DNA of 64,000 bases, from the NCBI GenBank assembly GCA_013288685.1, contig JABDBM010000009.1:1-64000 (forward strand), read 5' to 3'. This DNA comes from Bacteroidota bacterium (GTDB lineage Bacteria; Bacteroidota; Bacteroidia; Sphingobacteriales; Sphingobacteriaceae). A model generated the notes under the pieces. The model did no database searches, had not been told where the DNA came from, and worked only from the letters and a program-made list of their open reading frames with translations. Both the position numbers and the translations under genes were made by a program. Of this stretch, positions 9,847-17,562 are shown in pieces. Each line of letters opens with the position of its first letter. Within the stretch, counting starts at the first letter, position 1.

Positions 9847-10662
9847 ATGCAAGACCTAAAAAAATTAATTGAAGACGCCTGGGAAGACAGGAACCTCCTC
9901 CGCTATATTGAATATATTACTGCTATAGAAACGGTTATCGAAAAACTGGATAAAGGCACCATTCGCGTAGCCGAAGTAATTGGCAATCGCTGGCATACTA
10001 ACGACTGGATTAAAAAGGCTGTTATCCTGTATTTTCCTACACGGCAAATGGAAACCATTGAGGTTGGCCCCTTTGTTTTTCATGATAAAATGAAGCTTAA
10101 AACCGATTACGCCCAAACTGGTGTACGCGTAGTACCACATGCTATAGCCCGTTACGGTGCTCACCTTGCAAAAGGCGTTATCATGATGCCAAGCTATGTT
10201 AACATTGGCGCTTATGTTGACGAAGGCACTATGGTTGATACCTGGGCAACTGTTGGCTCATGCGCGCAAATTGGCAAGCACGTTCACCTAAGCGGTGGCG
10301 TAGGTATCGGTGGTGTTTTAGAACCCGTACAAGCTGCTCCGGTTATTATTGAAGATAATTGCTTTATTGGCTCGCGCGCCATTGTAGTAGAAGGTGTTCA
10401 CCTGGAAAGCGAAGTTGTATTAGGCGCCAACGTGGTACTTACTGCATCAACTAAAATTATTGATGTTACCCACGAAAAACCTATTGAATATAAAGGCCAT
10501 GTACCGGCGCGCTCGGTGGTAATCCCCGGCTCATACACCAAAAAATTCCCTGCTGGTGAGTACCAGGTACCTTGCGCTTTAATTATAGGTAAACGTAAAG
10601 AATCAACCGATAAAAAAACCTCACTGAACGATGCTTTGAGGGAAAATAATGTGGCGGTTTAG
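9847..10662 (+). CDS. dapD: Tetrahydrodipicolinate N-succinyltransferase
   Basis: Lysine/diaminopimelate pathway enzyme: succinyl-CoA plus tetrahydrodipicolinate gives N-succinyl-2-amino-6-ketopimelate, which feeds peptidoglycan and lysine. Residues 1-95 form the N-terminal helical domain. From about 100 a left-handed beta-helix runs through PSYVNIGAYVDEGTMVDTWA, GSCAQIGKHVHLSGGVGIGG, the family loop VLEPVQAAPVIIEDNCFIGS and GANVVLTASTKIIDVT. 271 residues matches the family. The ATG at 9847 gives the usual helical start. The gene stands alone, divergent from hslR, and is followed by a heptad-repeat gap. Confidence 0.96.
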   Translation: MQDLKKLIEDAWEDRNLLRYIEYITAIETVIEKLDKGTIRVAEVIGNRWHTNDWIKKAVILYFPTRQMETIEVGPFVFHDKMKLKTDYAQTGVRVVPHAIARYGAHLAKGVIMMPSYVNIGAYVDEGTMVDTWATVGSCAQIGKHVHLSGGVGIGGVLEPVQAAPVIIEDNCFIGSRAIVVEGVHLESEVVLGANVVLTASTKIIDVTHEKPIEYKGHVPARSVVIPGSYTKKFPAGEYQVPCALIIGKRKESTDKKTSLNDALRENNVAV

Positions 10663-10664
10663 TT

Positions 10665-10755
10665 AGAGATCAGAGGTTGGAGATTAGTGATGAGTTAAAT
10701 CATCTATTGCTATTCTCCAAACTCTAACCTCTAATCTCTTACCTCCAACCTCTCC
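10665..10755. repeat. Mirrored heptad repeat reaching a start codon (AGAGGTT/CTCCAAC type)
   Basis: Left arm 10665-10687 (AGAGATCAGAGGTTGGAGAT...). Right arm 10715-10756 is six consecutive heptads of CTCyaAn type: CTCCAAA, CTCTAAC, CTCTAAT, CTCTTAC, CTCCAAC, CTCTCCC. The ATG of the next gene follows with no spacing. The arms are imperfectly complementary (an 11-base core AGAGGTTGGAG/CTCCAACCTCT is exact). A related array lies at 15018-15066. Confidence 0.8.
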
Positions 10756-10756
10756 C

Positions 10757-11746
10757 ATGAAAATACTAATCAGATTGCCAAACTGGCTCGGAGATGTGGT
10801 GATGAGTACCGCCTTTGTTGATGCGGTAACACAGCTTTACCCCGAAGCCAGGGTTGATGTGATTATCAAAAAAGAATTAGCTCAAATAGCTTCGCTTATT
10901 CCCGGTTTACATACGATACATCCATTTTCAAAAAAAGAATATAAAGGCTTGGGCGGTGTTTACCGTTTCGGCAAGCTACTACAGGACGAAGAATACGATC
11001 TTTTTATTAATCTGCCAACTTCCATATCCTCAATGGTGATGGCCAGGGCCACCAGTGCAAAAAAACGAATTGGATTTAAGAGTCCCGGCGGCTTTTTCCT
11101 GTTATCTAACACCTATAAAAAGCCTTTAAATGTTCACCGTGTTGATGAATACGTTGCATTAATTGAGCAATTTACCGGAAAATCAGTTAACAGCAGGAAG
11201 GTGACGCTGAATGTAAATACACCATCGGCAATAAACGCAAACCGAATTTTAATTAACTTTAATTCGGAAGCTGAGTCGAGAAGGATGCCCGTTGATAAGG
11301 CAAAATCCATTATTAATTTACTCACCCGCACATTTACAGAAACTACGTTTACTTTTATAGGTGCGCCCAAAGAATCCGCCTTTGTTGAACAGTTGATAGA
11401 TGGTGCAGCAAATAGTTGGCGTTTAGAAAACCTTGCCGGCAAAACTGATTTGGTGGGGCTGGTTAATTTAATGGCTTCTTCAGCCGCTATACTAACTACC
11501 GATTCGGGGCCCGCCCATTTGGCCAATAGCACCGGCGCGCCAACCATTGTTTTATTTGGCGCCGGTAATGAGCACAATACCGCCCCCTATAACCGGCAAA
11601 ATTTAACGATAATCCGTTATGGCGCACTGCCTTGCGAACCCTGCGTTAAAAATACCTGCAAACTATATGGCATACCAAAATGTATGGAAATGCTGGAGGA
11701 ATTACGGATTGTTGAAGCGCTGGCAACCTATTTGCCCATTTGTTAA
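10757..11746 (+). CDS. Glycosyltransferase family 9 (heptosyltransferase-like)
   Basis: Probable ADP-heptose or other sugar transferase of lipopolysaccharide-core synthesis, acting at the cytoplasmic face of the inner membrane. The start MKILIRLPNWLGDVVMSTAF is the family signature (the GD segment of the N-terminal Rossmann domain). The C-terminal domain has TTDSGPAHLANSTGAPTIVLFG near 250-275, the nucleotide-sugar binding region of WaaF/RfaF-like enzymes. Four cysteines late in the protein (CEPCVKNTC, then KC) are also seen in WaaF-type proteins. 329 residues is standard. The sugar is not determinable. The start codon directly follows the repeat array. Confidence 0.88.
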   Translation: MKILIRLPNWLGDVVMSTAFVDAVTQLYPEARVDVIIKKELAQIASLIPGLHTIHPFSKKEYKGLGGVYRFGKLLQDEEYDLFINLPTSISSMVMARATSAKKRIGFKSPGGFFLLSNTYKKPLNVHRVDEYVALIEQFTGKSVNSRKVTLNVNTPSAINANRILINFNSEAESRRMPVDKAKSIINLLTRTFTETTFTFIGAPKESAFVEQLIDGAANSWRLENLAGKTDLVGLVNLMASSAAILTTDSGPAHLANSTGAPTIVLFGAGNEHNTAPYNRQNLTIIRYGALPCEPCVKNTCKLYGIPKCMEMLEELRIVEALATYLPIC

Positions 11747-11779
11747 TGCACAAACCCAATGGCCGTTACTTATATGCTT

Positions 11780-11798
11780 CGACGGACGTTACCCGTCG
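11780..11798. repeat. Small GC-rich palindrome between convergent genes
   Basis: 6-bp perfect stem CGACGG/CCGTCG with loop ACGTTAC, in the 70-base gap between a plus-strand GT9 gene and the minus-strand sulfotransferase. No T-run follows, so it resembles a REP-like palindrome more than a terminator. Confidence 0.5.
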
Positions 11799-11816
11799 CT
11801 GACAGATTGCGCCCTT

Positions 11817-12869
11817 TCAGAGCTTGCCGACACGTTTTATAATTTGTTGGTAAATAGCATTGCATTCTTTCAATAAATCTTTATCAAAACCACTTATTGT
11901 TTTAGCAGTTGGGCTAAACTGTTCGTATTGACCAACAGGTGCATCAATATTTAAATTTTCGAAAAGCGTAGTCACTACCTCCCTGGGCTGTCTGCAAAAT
12001 GCTTCGTAACTAAAAAATATCACATTATCCGTACCCTGACTAAGCGCATATTGATAATAATTCCTCCAGTTTACCAGCCAAAAATTAATATCAGTTTTGC
12101 TATAATCAGCCATCTGGCCAAAAGTACTTTCATCACCTAAAAAGAAAGATTTTTGATTCAACCCAAATTCAAAATGCCCAAGCCAGTTCATATAGTCCAA
12201 CGAAAATCTATCTTCTGACTGAATCTTACAAAAATGCTGGTGTTGCGCTAATAGCGAGGCAGCCTGTTGCAACGGTTCCCTGTACGGAATGATAATTTTA
12301 GCATCGGGCATGCACTTTTGCAGATATGGCAACCGTAAAATATTGTTGTTATTTTTTGAAAGATACCGCCCTTGTTGTGCGTTGTCTGCACTCAGTAGTA
12401 CGTTATTAACATAATCTTTAAATTTATGGAGTACGCTGTTGCCGATAGGATACAATTGTAAACGATCTTTAAAGATATATTTTTCGCCGGTAAATACCTT
12501 CCAAAAAACTTCTTCAAAGGCCTCAGGGCTATCGTAACTAACCATAATCCCATCCTGATGTGCCCGCTCTCGGTATTCTACAACTGGTTTTGTAAATGTT
12601 AACCGCTTCCAGGTATTAGGCATTAACACAAATGGCATATCCCGATAGGTTAAAGATCTAAAAAGCCCTGTTTCGTGCAAATACCGCGTCAGCATGGTTG
12701 TGCCCGAGCGTGCAAGGCCGGATATAAACACAGGATTACCGCTAAAAACTTTATTTTTCTTGTTGACGACTGCGTTTTCTATATCAAATGACATTTCGGC
12801 AATTGCCGGCGATTGCAGTGCCATGCGGTGTAATAGCTGTGAAGAGAAATTATACGCTGATTTTGACAT
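11817..12869 (-). CDS. Sulfotransferase family protein (PAPS-dependent type)
   Basis: Predicted transfer of sulfate from PAPS to a hydroxyl or amine acceptor. The 5'-phosphosulfate loop is clear: PVFISGLARSGTTMLTRYLH at about 46-65 (GxxRSGTT). The 3'-phosphate binding segment is near 205-220 in KIIIPYREPLQQAASLL. Aromatic-rich sequence INFWLVNWRNYYQYALSQ and SYEAFCRQP follow, as in the family. 350 residues, no signal peptide or TM helix, so cytoplasmic. Third gene of a minus-strand operon after an arylsulfotransferase-like protein and a 56-residue membrane protein. The acceptor is unknown; a lipid or surface glycan is a guess from context. Confidence 0.85.
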   Translation of the reverse strand: MSKSAYNFSSQLLHRMALQSPAIAEMSFDIENAVVNKKNKVFSGNPVFISGLARSGTTMLTRYLHETGLFRSLTYRDMPFVLMPNTWKRLTFTKPVVEYRERAHQDGIMVSYDSPEAFEEVFWKVFTGEKYIFKDRLQLYPIGNSVLHKFKDYVNNVLLSADNAQQGRYLSKNNNNILRLPYLQKCMPDAKIIIPYREPLQQAASLLAQHQHFCKIQSEDRFSLDYMNWLGHFEFGLNQKSFFLGDESTFGQMADYSKTDINFWLVNWRNYYQYALSQGTDNVIFFSYEAFCRQPREVVTTLFENLNIDAPVGQYEQFSPTAKTISGFDKDLLKECNAIYQQIIKRVGKL

Positions 12870-12915
12870 GCAATCTAACTCGGTGCAATCTCTTTGTTAA
12901 AGAATAAAATACATT

Positions 12916-13086
12916 TCATTCCTCTTTTTTACCTCTAAACTTCCTGATCACCATTTTAACGGGATACCAGATAATGGCAAAAAATGCCAAAAAAATTGAT
13001 GTTAAAAACCCCATCACGGCTGTTATAACATCGCTCCCCAGCCCTGGCCCAATATAGCTAAGCACAATTGATGTATTGGCAATCAT
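12916..13086 (-). CDS. 56-residue single-helix membrane protein
   Basis: Short frame between the arylsulfotransferase-like and sulfotransferase genes, with only 5 bases after the upstream stop and 46 before the downstream start, so it is translationally packed into the operon. It begins MIANTSIVLSYIGPGLGSDV, has one TM helix at about 20-43 and ends in a basic tail, KMVIRKFRGKKEE. The YIGPGLG turn before the helix resembles the YIDPGxG motif I recall in small membrane proteins of polysaccharide loci; that link is recollection, not tested. It probably sits in the inner membrane with a cytoplasmic tail. Function unknown; it may anchor or couple the two sulfur-transfer proteins. Confidence 0.72.
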   Translation of the reverse strand: MIANTSIVLSYIGPGLGSDVITAVMGFLTSIFLAFFAIIWYPVKMVIRKFRGKKEE

Positions 13087-13091
13087 AAAAA

Positions 13092-14411
13092 TCAGTTACT
13101 TCTTAAAAATGTGAATTTCTTAAATTCATCCTTACTTATAAACCTCGACCACGAAAGTGCTGCAACGGTGTGCTGATCAATCCGGTCAACATACTGCCAT
13201 ACAATTCCCTTTGCATTGGCCCTTAACAATCTGTTATTATTGGTTTCCTCAATAAATAAATCGCCATTAGGCAAAAAATCCGAACGCCCTTCACTTGGGG
13301 TTGCCACGTTTGCTTTTTTAAAAAACGCTGTATACGGAGTTTCGGTTTTATTGGTGCTAAAGTTAATAATATATTCATCATTGTGGCCGTTTGTCAGCCG
13401 GTCGTGTCCAAAGTCGCGCAGCACATCGTTGCCAAAAACACCTATCTTATCCAAACCAATAAAATTAACATCATGCTGGCTTAACCATGGGCCGGTTTGC
13501 AGCCATAAAACTTTATTGGTAGCTGGCCGGTACAAAAGCACTGTGCTGCGGTTTCGCAAACTAATCAGCAAGTCGCCTTTCTTCCAGTATTTACCCGGTG
13601 TTAATGCGGGCATAATATCATTAAGATGCAGCATATCGCGCTCATAAGTACCAACACCCAGCAACAAATACCGGTAGCCGTTTTCGTCTAACAGTTGCGC
13701 TACCGACTTTTGGTAAAGTAATTTACCTTCCGAAGAAACTTCCGTTAAGGCATCGTCCTTATAATTATCTAAAAAATCAGGCAAAAATGCCGATGGTTTA
13801 ATTACCGATGGCGTCCAGATATTTCCATCAGCATCAAGCTCAACCGAGTGATGAAACATGCCGTTTACCGCCCATACCAATTTCGAATTTCTATCAATTT
13901 TCACCAGCGGGGATAATACACAATTAAAAACCAGAGAACCATCTGCCGAAAGTAATGGATGATAGAGGCGTATATTATGTTTATTCAACTCGGGCCAGTA
14001 TTTATTTTGCTTAGCCCTTAATTTTAGCAGCTCTTCATAATTTGGCGCCCATTCATGCATCACCTTTTGATCAGATAGCCTGATTAATTTTGCTACCGAC
14101 TGGTCTTTTGCTTTATCGTAGGTTGATAGTAAGACGTAATTGCTATCAATGTAGTTATTTTCCGTTTTAAGGCCGCTGATACCAGGAAACATATCGTGGC
14201 CCATAAGCGTACTTTTCTGTCCAATTTCTTTAAAACTTTCTTTTACCAAAGTTGGAAACGAGGCGGTTTTGATAATAAAACGGTCGGTTTTTGACTCAAT
14301 GCGGTGCCTCCCAGTTTCAATCTTCCAAACCAGCCATCCAAATGTGAGGGTGATAATCAGCGAAAACCATAGCAGCAACAATACTAACCATAGGGGTATT
14401 TTTTTATTCAT
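13092..14411 (-). CDS. Arylsulfotransferase (ASST)-like protein, membrane anchored
   Basis: Residues 7-30 form an uncleaved N-terminal TM helix (LWLVLLLLWFSLIITLTFGW), putting the rest in the periplasm. The body shows beta-propeller blades and the ASST-type histidines: HHSVELDADGNIW (His187/188), HLNDIMP (His262), SQHDVNFIG (His313) and FLPNGDLFIEETNNNRLLRA near 379-398. Classical ASSTs move sulfate from one aryl sulfate to another phenol without PAPS through a phospho-like His intermediate; whether this member is active is not shown. 439 residues is shorter than E. coli AssT. First gene of an operon with the small membrane protein and the PAPS-type sulfotransferase, transcribed from a 41-base divergent gap. 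Confidence 0.72.
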   Translation of the reverse strand: MNKKIPLWLVLLLLWFSLIITLTFGWLVWKIETGRHRIESKTDRFIIKTASFPTLVKESFKEIGQKSTLMGHDMFPGISGLKTENNYIDSNYVLLSTYDKAKDQSVAKLIRLSDQKVMHEWAPNYEELLKLRAKQNKYWPELNKHNIRLYHPLLSADGSLVFNCVLSPLVKIDRNSKLVWAVNGMFHHSVELDADGNIWTPSVIKPSAFLPDFLDNYKDDALTEVSSEGKLLYQKSVAQLLDENGYRYLLLGVGTYERDMLHLNDIMPALTPGKYWKKGDLLISLRNRSTVLLYRPATNKVLWLQTGPWLSQHDVNFIGLDKIGVFGNDVLRDFGHDRLTNGHNDEYIINFSTNKTETPYTAFFKKANVATPSEGRSDFLPNGDLFIEETNNNRLLRANAKGIVWQYVDRIDQHTVAALSWSRFISKDEFKKFTFLRSN

Positions 14412-14427
14412 GGATACGGCTAAAAGA

Positions 14428-14435
14428 CAAAGTTA
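14428..14435 (-). promoter_or_regulatory. Candidate -7 box (TAACTTTG) for the ASST/sulfotransferase operon
   Basis: Perfect TAnnTTTG on the minus strand, ending 16 bases before the ATG at 14411, inside a 41-base divergent gap. A near -33 element (TTTA) lies 22 bases upstream, inside the tsaC coding start. Confidence 0.45.
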
Positions 14436-14440
14436 CGCAA

Positions 14441-14448
14441 TATATTTG
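14441..14448 (+). promoter_or_regulatory. Candidate -7 box (TATATTTG) for tsaC, near-leaderless
   Basis: Perfect TAnnTTTG on the plus strand, ending 4 bases before the tsaC ATG at 14453. If used, transcription starts at or next to the A of the start codon. It sits 5 bases from the opposing minus-strand box. Confidence 0.45.
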
Positions 14449-14452
14449 CACC

Positions 14453-15019
14453 ATGCTTAAAGACGAAGTTGCCAAAGCTTTAAAAGTTTTACAGGATGGG
14501 GGCATTATTCTATACCCTACCGATACCATTTGGGGCATAGGCTGCGATGCCACCAACACCGAAGCCGTAAAAAAAATTTACAGGCTTAAACAACGTGATG
14601 AAGCCAAAAGCATGATTATTTTGCTGGATACCGAAAATAAGCTGGAGAGCTATATCAGCGATGTAAACCCATTAGCGTATGATTTAATTGAATATGCCGA
14701 AAACCCATTGACGTTGGTAATGCCCGGTGCCAAAAACATATCACCGGCCCTTATCAGCAATGATGGCAGCGTTGGTATACGTGTAGCCAAACATCCGTTT
14801 TGTGAGCAATTGATACAACGTCTGCGCAAGCCCCTGGTATCCACATCGGCAAACATTAGCGGAAGCCCCTCGCCACAATATTTTTCGCAAATACAAGCCG
14901 AAATAATAAATGGAGTTGATTATGTAGTTGATATTGATCAACATGATATGGAAATAAAAAATCCGTCGACCATTATGAAATTAGCACCGGATGGCAGGTT
15001 TGAGTTTATCAGGAGATAG
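14453..15019 (+). CDS. tsaC: L-threonylcarbamoyladenylate synthase (TsaC/Sua5/YrdC)
   Basis: First step of the universal t6A37 tRNA modification: threonine, bicarbonate and ATP give threonylcarbamoyl-AMP. The YrdC fold spans nearly all 188 residues. Key features are IILYPTDTIWGIGCDATN at 18-35, the KxR motif (Lys46-Gln-Arg48) in YRLKQRDEAKSM and STSANISGSP near 129-138. There is no Sua5 C-terminal domain, so it is the short TsaC form. The stop codon (15017-15019) lies within the first heptad of the repeat array that follows. Confidence 0.93.
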   Translation: MLKDEVAKALKVLQDGGIILYPTDTIWGIGCDATNTEAVKKIYRLKQRDEAKSMIILLDTENKLESYISDVNPLAYDLIEYAENPLTLVMPGAKNISPALISNDGSVGIRVAKHPFCEQLIQRLRKPLVSTSANISGSPSPQYFSQIQAEIINGVDYVVDIDQHDMEIKNPSTIMKLAPDGRFEFIRR

Positions 15020-15066
15020 AGGTTGGAGATTAGAGGTTAGAGGTTAGAGGTTAGAGGTTAGAGAAT
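15018..15066 (+). repeat. Tandem heptad array (AGAGGTT)n
   Basis: Seven adjacent heptads: AGAGGTT, GGAGATT, four perfect AGAGGTT copies (15032-15059) and AGAGAAT. The first unit shares two bases with the tsaC stop codon. Unlike the other gaps there is no mirrored arm here. The word is the same as in the array at 10665-10755. Confidence 0.85.
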
Positions 15067-15100
15067 AGAAAAAACAATAACTCGGTATAATCGCAAAAAA

Positions 15101-15179
15101 ATCACTGTAATCAATCTTTAATCGGTGTAATCACAAAAAAATAAAATCACCGTAATCATTCTTCAATCGGTGTAATCCC
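15101..15179 (+). repeat. Two direct copies of a 34-base unit, 45 bases apart
   Basis: 15101-15134 and 15146-15179 match at 30 of 34 positions (common words ATCAC, GTAATCA, AATCGGTGTAATC). Each copy contains inverted halves (GTAATCA / AATCGGTGTAATC). The array ends 8 bases before the cca start codon. Confidence 0.75.
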
Positions 15180-15187
15180 CCAATAAT

Positions 15188-16597
15188 ATGAAGCAGCATC
15201 TGCAACATCCAATATTTTCTATTATATCAAGGCTGGTTGCCGAACAAAATTTACAGGTTTATGCCATTGGCGGTTTTGTACGCGATTTGTTTTTAAACCG
15301 GCCTTCAAAGGATATTGATATTGTTGTGCTTGGCGATGGGATACCCTTTGCCGAAAGCGTTGGCCGCAAATTAAAAGTAAAAGTATCCGTATTTAAAAAC
15401 TTCGGCACTGCTTCGCTAAAATACAACGACCTGGAACTGGAATTTGTAGGCGCCCGCAAAGAATCGTACCGCCGCGATTCACGAAAACCGATAGTAGAAA
15501 ACGGAACGCTCGACGATGACCAGAAACGCCGCGATTTCACTATCAATGCGCTGGCTGTCTCGCTACATCCCGATACATTTGGCGATCTGTTAGACCCATT
15601 TAACGGCATTGCCGATATGGAACAAAAACTAATCAGAACTCCGCTAAACCCTGTTGAAACTTTTTCGGACGATCCGTTGCGGATGATGCGCGCCATTCGC
15701 TTTGCAACCCAGTTAAATTTCAGGATTGATGGTATTGCTGTAGCTGCCATAAAAAGTACCGCGCAACGGATCAGCATCATATCCCAGGAGCGGATAACTG
15801 ATGAGTTGAACAAAATCATCTTATCACCGGTACCTTCCATTGGTTTTAATTATTTGTTTGATACCGGTTTGCTACACCTCATATTTCCGCAGATGACTGC
15901 CCTGTACGGAGTGGAAATTATTAACGGTAAAGGACATAAGGATAATTTTTACCATACGCTGCAGGTTTTGGATAATATTTGCGAAACTACCGGCGACCTT
16001 TGGCTGCGCTGGGCAGCAATTTTGCATGATATTGCCAAACCGGCTACTAAAGCCTTTGAACCTGGCCACGGCTGGACGTTTCACGGTCACGAAGACCGTG
16101 GCGCACGCATGGTGCCTAAAATATTTACCCAGCTAAAACTACCACTTAACGAGAAGATGAAGTTTGTGCAAAAAATGGTGCAGTTGCATTTGCGGCCCAT
16201 TGTTTTGGCACAATCTATAGTAACTGATTCGGCCGTGCGCAGGCTATTATTTGAAGCCGGCGAAGACATTGATAGCCTGATGTTGTTGTGCAAAGCAGAC
16301 ATCACTACCAAAAATGAATATAAAGTAAAAAAATATCGTAACAATTTTGAGCTTGTTCAACAAAAATTAAAGGATGTTGAAGAGCGAGATAACCTGCGCA
16401 ACTGGCAGCCGCCGGTAACTGGTATTGATATTATGGAACTTTTCGGCTTAAAAGAGGGAAGAGAAGTGGGTATTATTAAAAATCAGATACGCGAAGCGAT
16501 ACTGGAGGGCGAAATTCCGAACGAACGGGAAGCCGCAATGGCCTTTACCATCGCCAAAGGCCAGGAAATTGGCTTAAAAGTTGTGGGGAAGGAATGA
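15188..16597 (+). CDS. cca: CCA tRNA nucleotidyltransferase / poly(A) polymerase-type, with HD domain
   Basis: Adds or repairs the 3'-CCA end of tRNAs. The class-II nucleotidyltransferase head starts at about 20 with [20 protein letters not shown] (GG/VRD, then the catalytic Asp pair at 42 and 44). [10 protein letters not shown] near 118 is the family flexible-loop motif, and the neck is [16 protein letters not shown] near 160. An HD phosphohydrolase-like domain follows, with [15 protein letters not shown] and LHDIAKP near 250-290. 469 residues fits the Bacteroidota enzyme. Poly(A) polymerase activity cannot be excluded. The stop codon overlaps the start of a gap repeat. Confidence 0.92.
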   Translation: MKQHLQHPIFSIISRLVAEQNLQVYAIGGFVRDLFLNRPSKDIDIVVLGDGIPFAESVGRKLKVKVSVFKNFGTASLKYNDLELEFVGARKESYRRDSRKPIVENGTLDDDQKRRDFTINALAVSLHPDTFGDLLDPFNGIADMEQKLIRTPLNPVETFSDDPLRMMRAIRFATQLNFRIDGIAVAAIKSTAQRISIISQERITDELNKIILSPVPSIGFNYLFDTGLLHLIFPQMTALYGVEIINGKGHKDNFYHTLQVLDNICETTGDLWLRWAAILHDIAKPATKAFEPGHGWTFHGHEDRGARMVPKIFTQLKLPLNEKMKFVQKMVQLHLRPIVLAQSIVTDSAVRRLLFEAGEDIDSLMLLCKADITTKNEYKVKKYRNNFELVQQKLKDVEERDNLRNWQPPVTGIDIMELFGLKEGREVGIIKNQIREAILEGEIPNEREAAMAFTIAKGQEIGLKVVGKE

Positions 16598-16742
16598 AAT
16601 TTCGGATTTCGATTTCGGATTTATTTGTTTGGCCTGTAATTTTTAGGACCTGGAGACGAATAGATTGCCTGCTTTCAAACTCAGCAATCGAAACTCCGAA
16701 ATAAAAGTAAATCCAAAATCGAACATCCGAAATCCGAAATTC
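16596..16742. repeat. Mirrored gap repeat of ATTTCGG words
   Basis: Left arm 16596-16627 is built of ATTTCGG/ATTTCG words. The right arm, about 16709-16742, contains the complementary CCGAAATCCGAAATTC. The left 32 bases recur at 18416-18455 inside miaA, identical apart from an 8-base insertion there. The first two bases overlap the cca stop codon. Confidence 0.82.
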
Positions 16743-16755
16743 ACCAAAACATTAT

Positions 16756-16763
16756 TATTTTTG
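16756..16763 (+). promoter_or_regulatory. Candidate -7 box (TATTTTTG) for the acidic PRiA4-like gene
   Basis: Perfect TAnnTTTG, ending 17 bases before the ATG at 16781, just after the gap repeat. No clear -33 element. Confidence 0.38.
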
Positions 16764-16780
16764 TAAAAATCTACTAAAAA

Positions 16781-17422
16781 ATGGCACTATACAGATTCAG
16801 GATTACTTTCGAAGACTATGACGATGTGATTCGTGAGATTGATGTGAAATCAAATCAAACATTCGAAGATCTTCACCGGGCAATCCATCAGTCAACAGGC
16901 TATAACTCGGAGTATCCTTCATCATTCTACATCAGTAACGACCAATGGATGAAAGGCGAAGAAATTACCTATTTGCCTAATCAAAAAAGGATTAGCCGCG
17001 GGGTGCCATTGATGGATAAAGTAAAGCTGCTAAGCTATATTGATGATCCACATCAAAAATTTTATTATACTTTCAATTTCGACCGTCCATTTGATTTCCA
17101 TGTGGAGCTAATGAAGATTATACTGGACGATGCGCCAGGAGTATCTTATCCTGCAGTTATAAAATCGGTAGGCGAAGCGCCAAAACAATTTGGCAACGTA
17201 ATTACACCACCACCCACAGCGGCAGGGGTTGATGATTTTGATTTCCTGAACGAATTAGCGTTGGACGAAGAAGATACCGACGATTTTTCGGAAGTTAACG
17301 AAAGCGGCGAAATACTGGAGAAGAAACCGGACGACGAAGAGGAAGACGAATTCAGCGCCGAATTTTCTGACGACGATGCTTTTGGCGACGATGAGAAGAT
17401 GTCGGCCGAGGACGATTTTTAA
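16781..17422 (+). CDS. Plasmid pRiA4b ORF-3-like / IS1096 TnpR-like protein with acidic tail
   Basis: Residues about 1-135 resemble the PRiA4_ORF3 fold: YRFRITFEDYDDVIREIDV, then TFEDLHRAIHQSTGYNSEYPS, and a beta-rich part with YYTFNFDRPFDFHVEL. The rest (about 150-213) is very acidic, roughly half Asp/Glu, and likely disordered. No transposase, inverted terminal repeats or other mobile genes are nearby, so despite the family name it seems a resident gene. It is soluble with no signal peptide. It lies between cca and miaA, which hints at, but does not prove, an RNA-related role. Confidence 0.65.
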   Translation: MALYRFRITFEDYDDVIREIDVKSNQTFEDLHRAIHQSTGYNSEYPSSFYISNDQWMKGEEITYLPNQKRISRGVPLMDKVKLLSYIDDPHQKFYYTFNFDRPFDFHVELMKIILDDAPGVSYPAVIKSVGEAPKQFGNVITPPPTAAGVDDFDFLNELALDEEDTDDFSEVNESGEILEKKPDDEEEDEFSAEFSDDDAFGDDEKMSAEDDF

Positions 17423-17425
17423 GCA

Positions 17426-17562
17426 GTTCGTAGTTGATGGTTCATAGTTCATAGCCGAAAAGTTCATAGATCATAGTTCATGGTTCATGGCATAGAAAGT
17501 GCTCACTGCTATGGACTATCATCTATAAACGTCTTTGAACCATGAACTATGAACCATGAACT
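17426..17562. repeat. Mirrored heptad repeat (GTTCATA/ATGAACC) that supplies the miaA start
   Basis: The left part (17426-17490) repeats TTCAT every 7 bases; the right part (about 17536-17562) repeats ATGAACT, ATGAACC, ATGAACT. The miaA start codon at 17549 is the ATG of one of these heptads. The neighbouring ATGs at 17542 and 17556 are out of frame because 7 is not a multiple of 3. Confidence 0.85.

Noticed and set aside
13216..13647. 143-codon plus-strand frame
   Set aside because: Antisense to the ASST-like gene; no independent support.
15018..15066. CRISPR-like tandem repeats
   Set aside because: Heptads are contiguous without spacers; this is a microsatellite-type array.
15259..15840. 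193-codon minus-strand frame
   Set aside because: Fully antisense to cca, whose motifs are unmistakable.
16781..17422. Insertion sequence suggested by IS1096/TnpR similarity
   Set aside because: No transposase, no terminal inverted repeats or target duplication around it.
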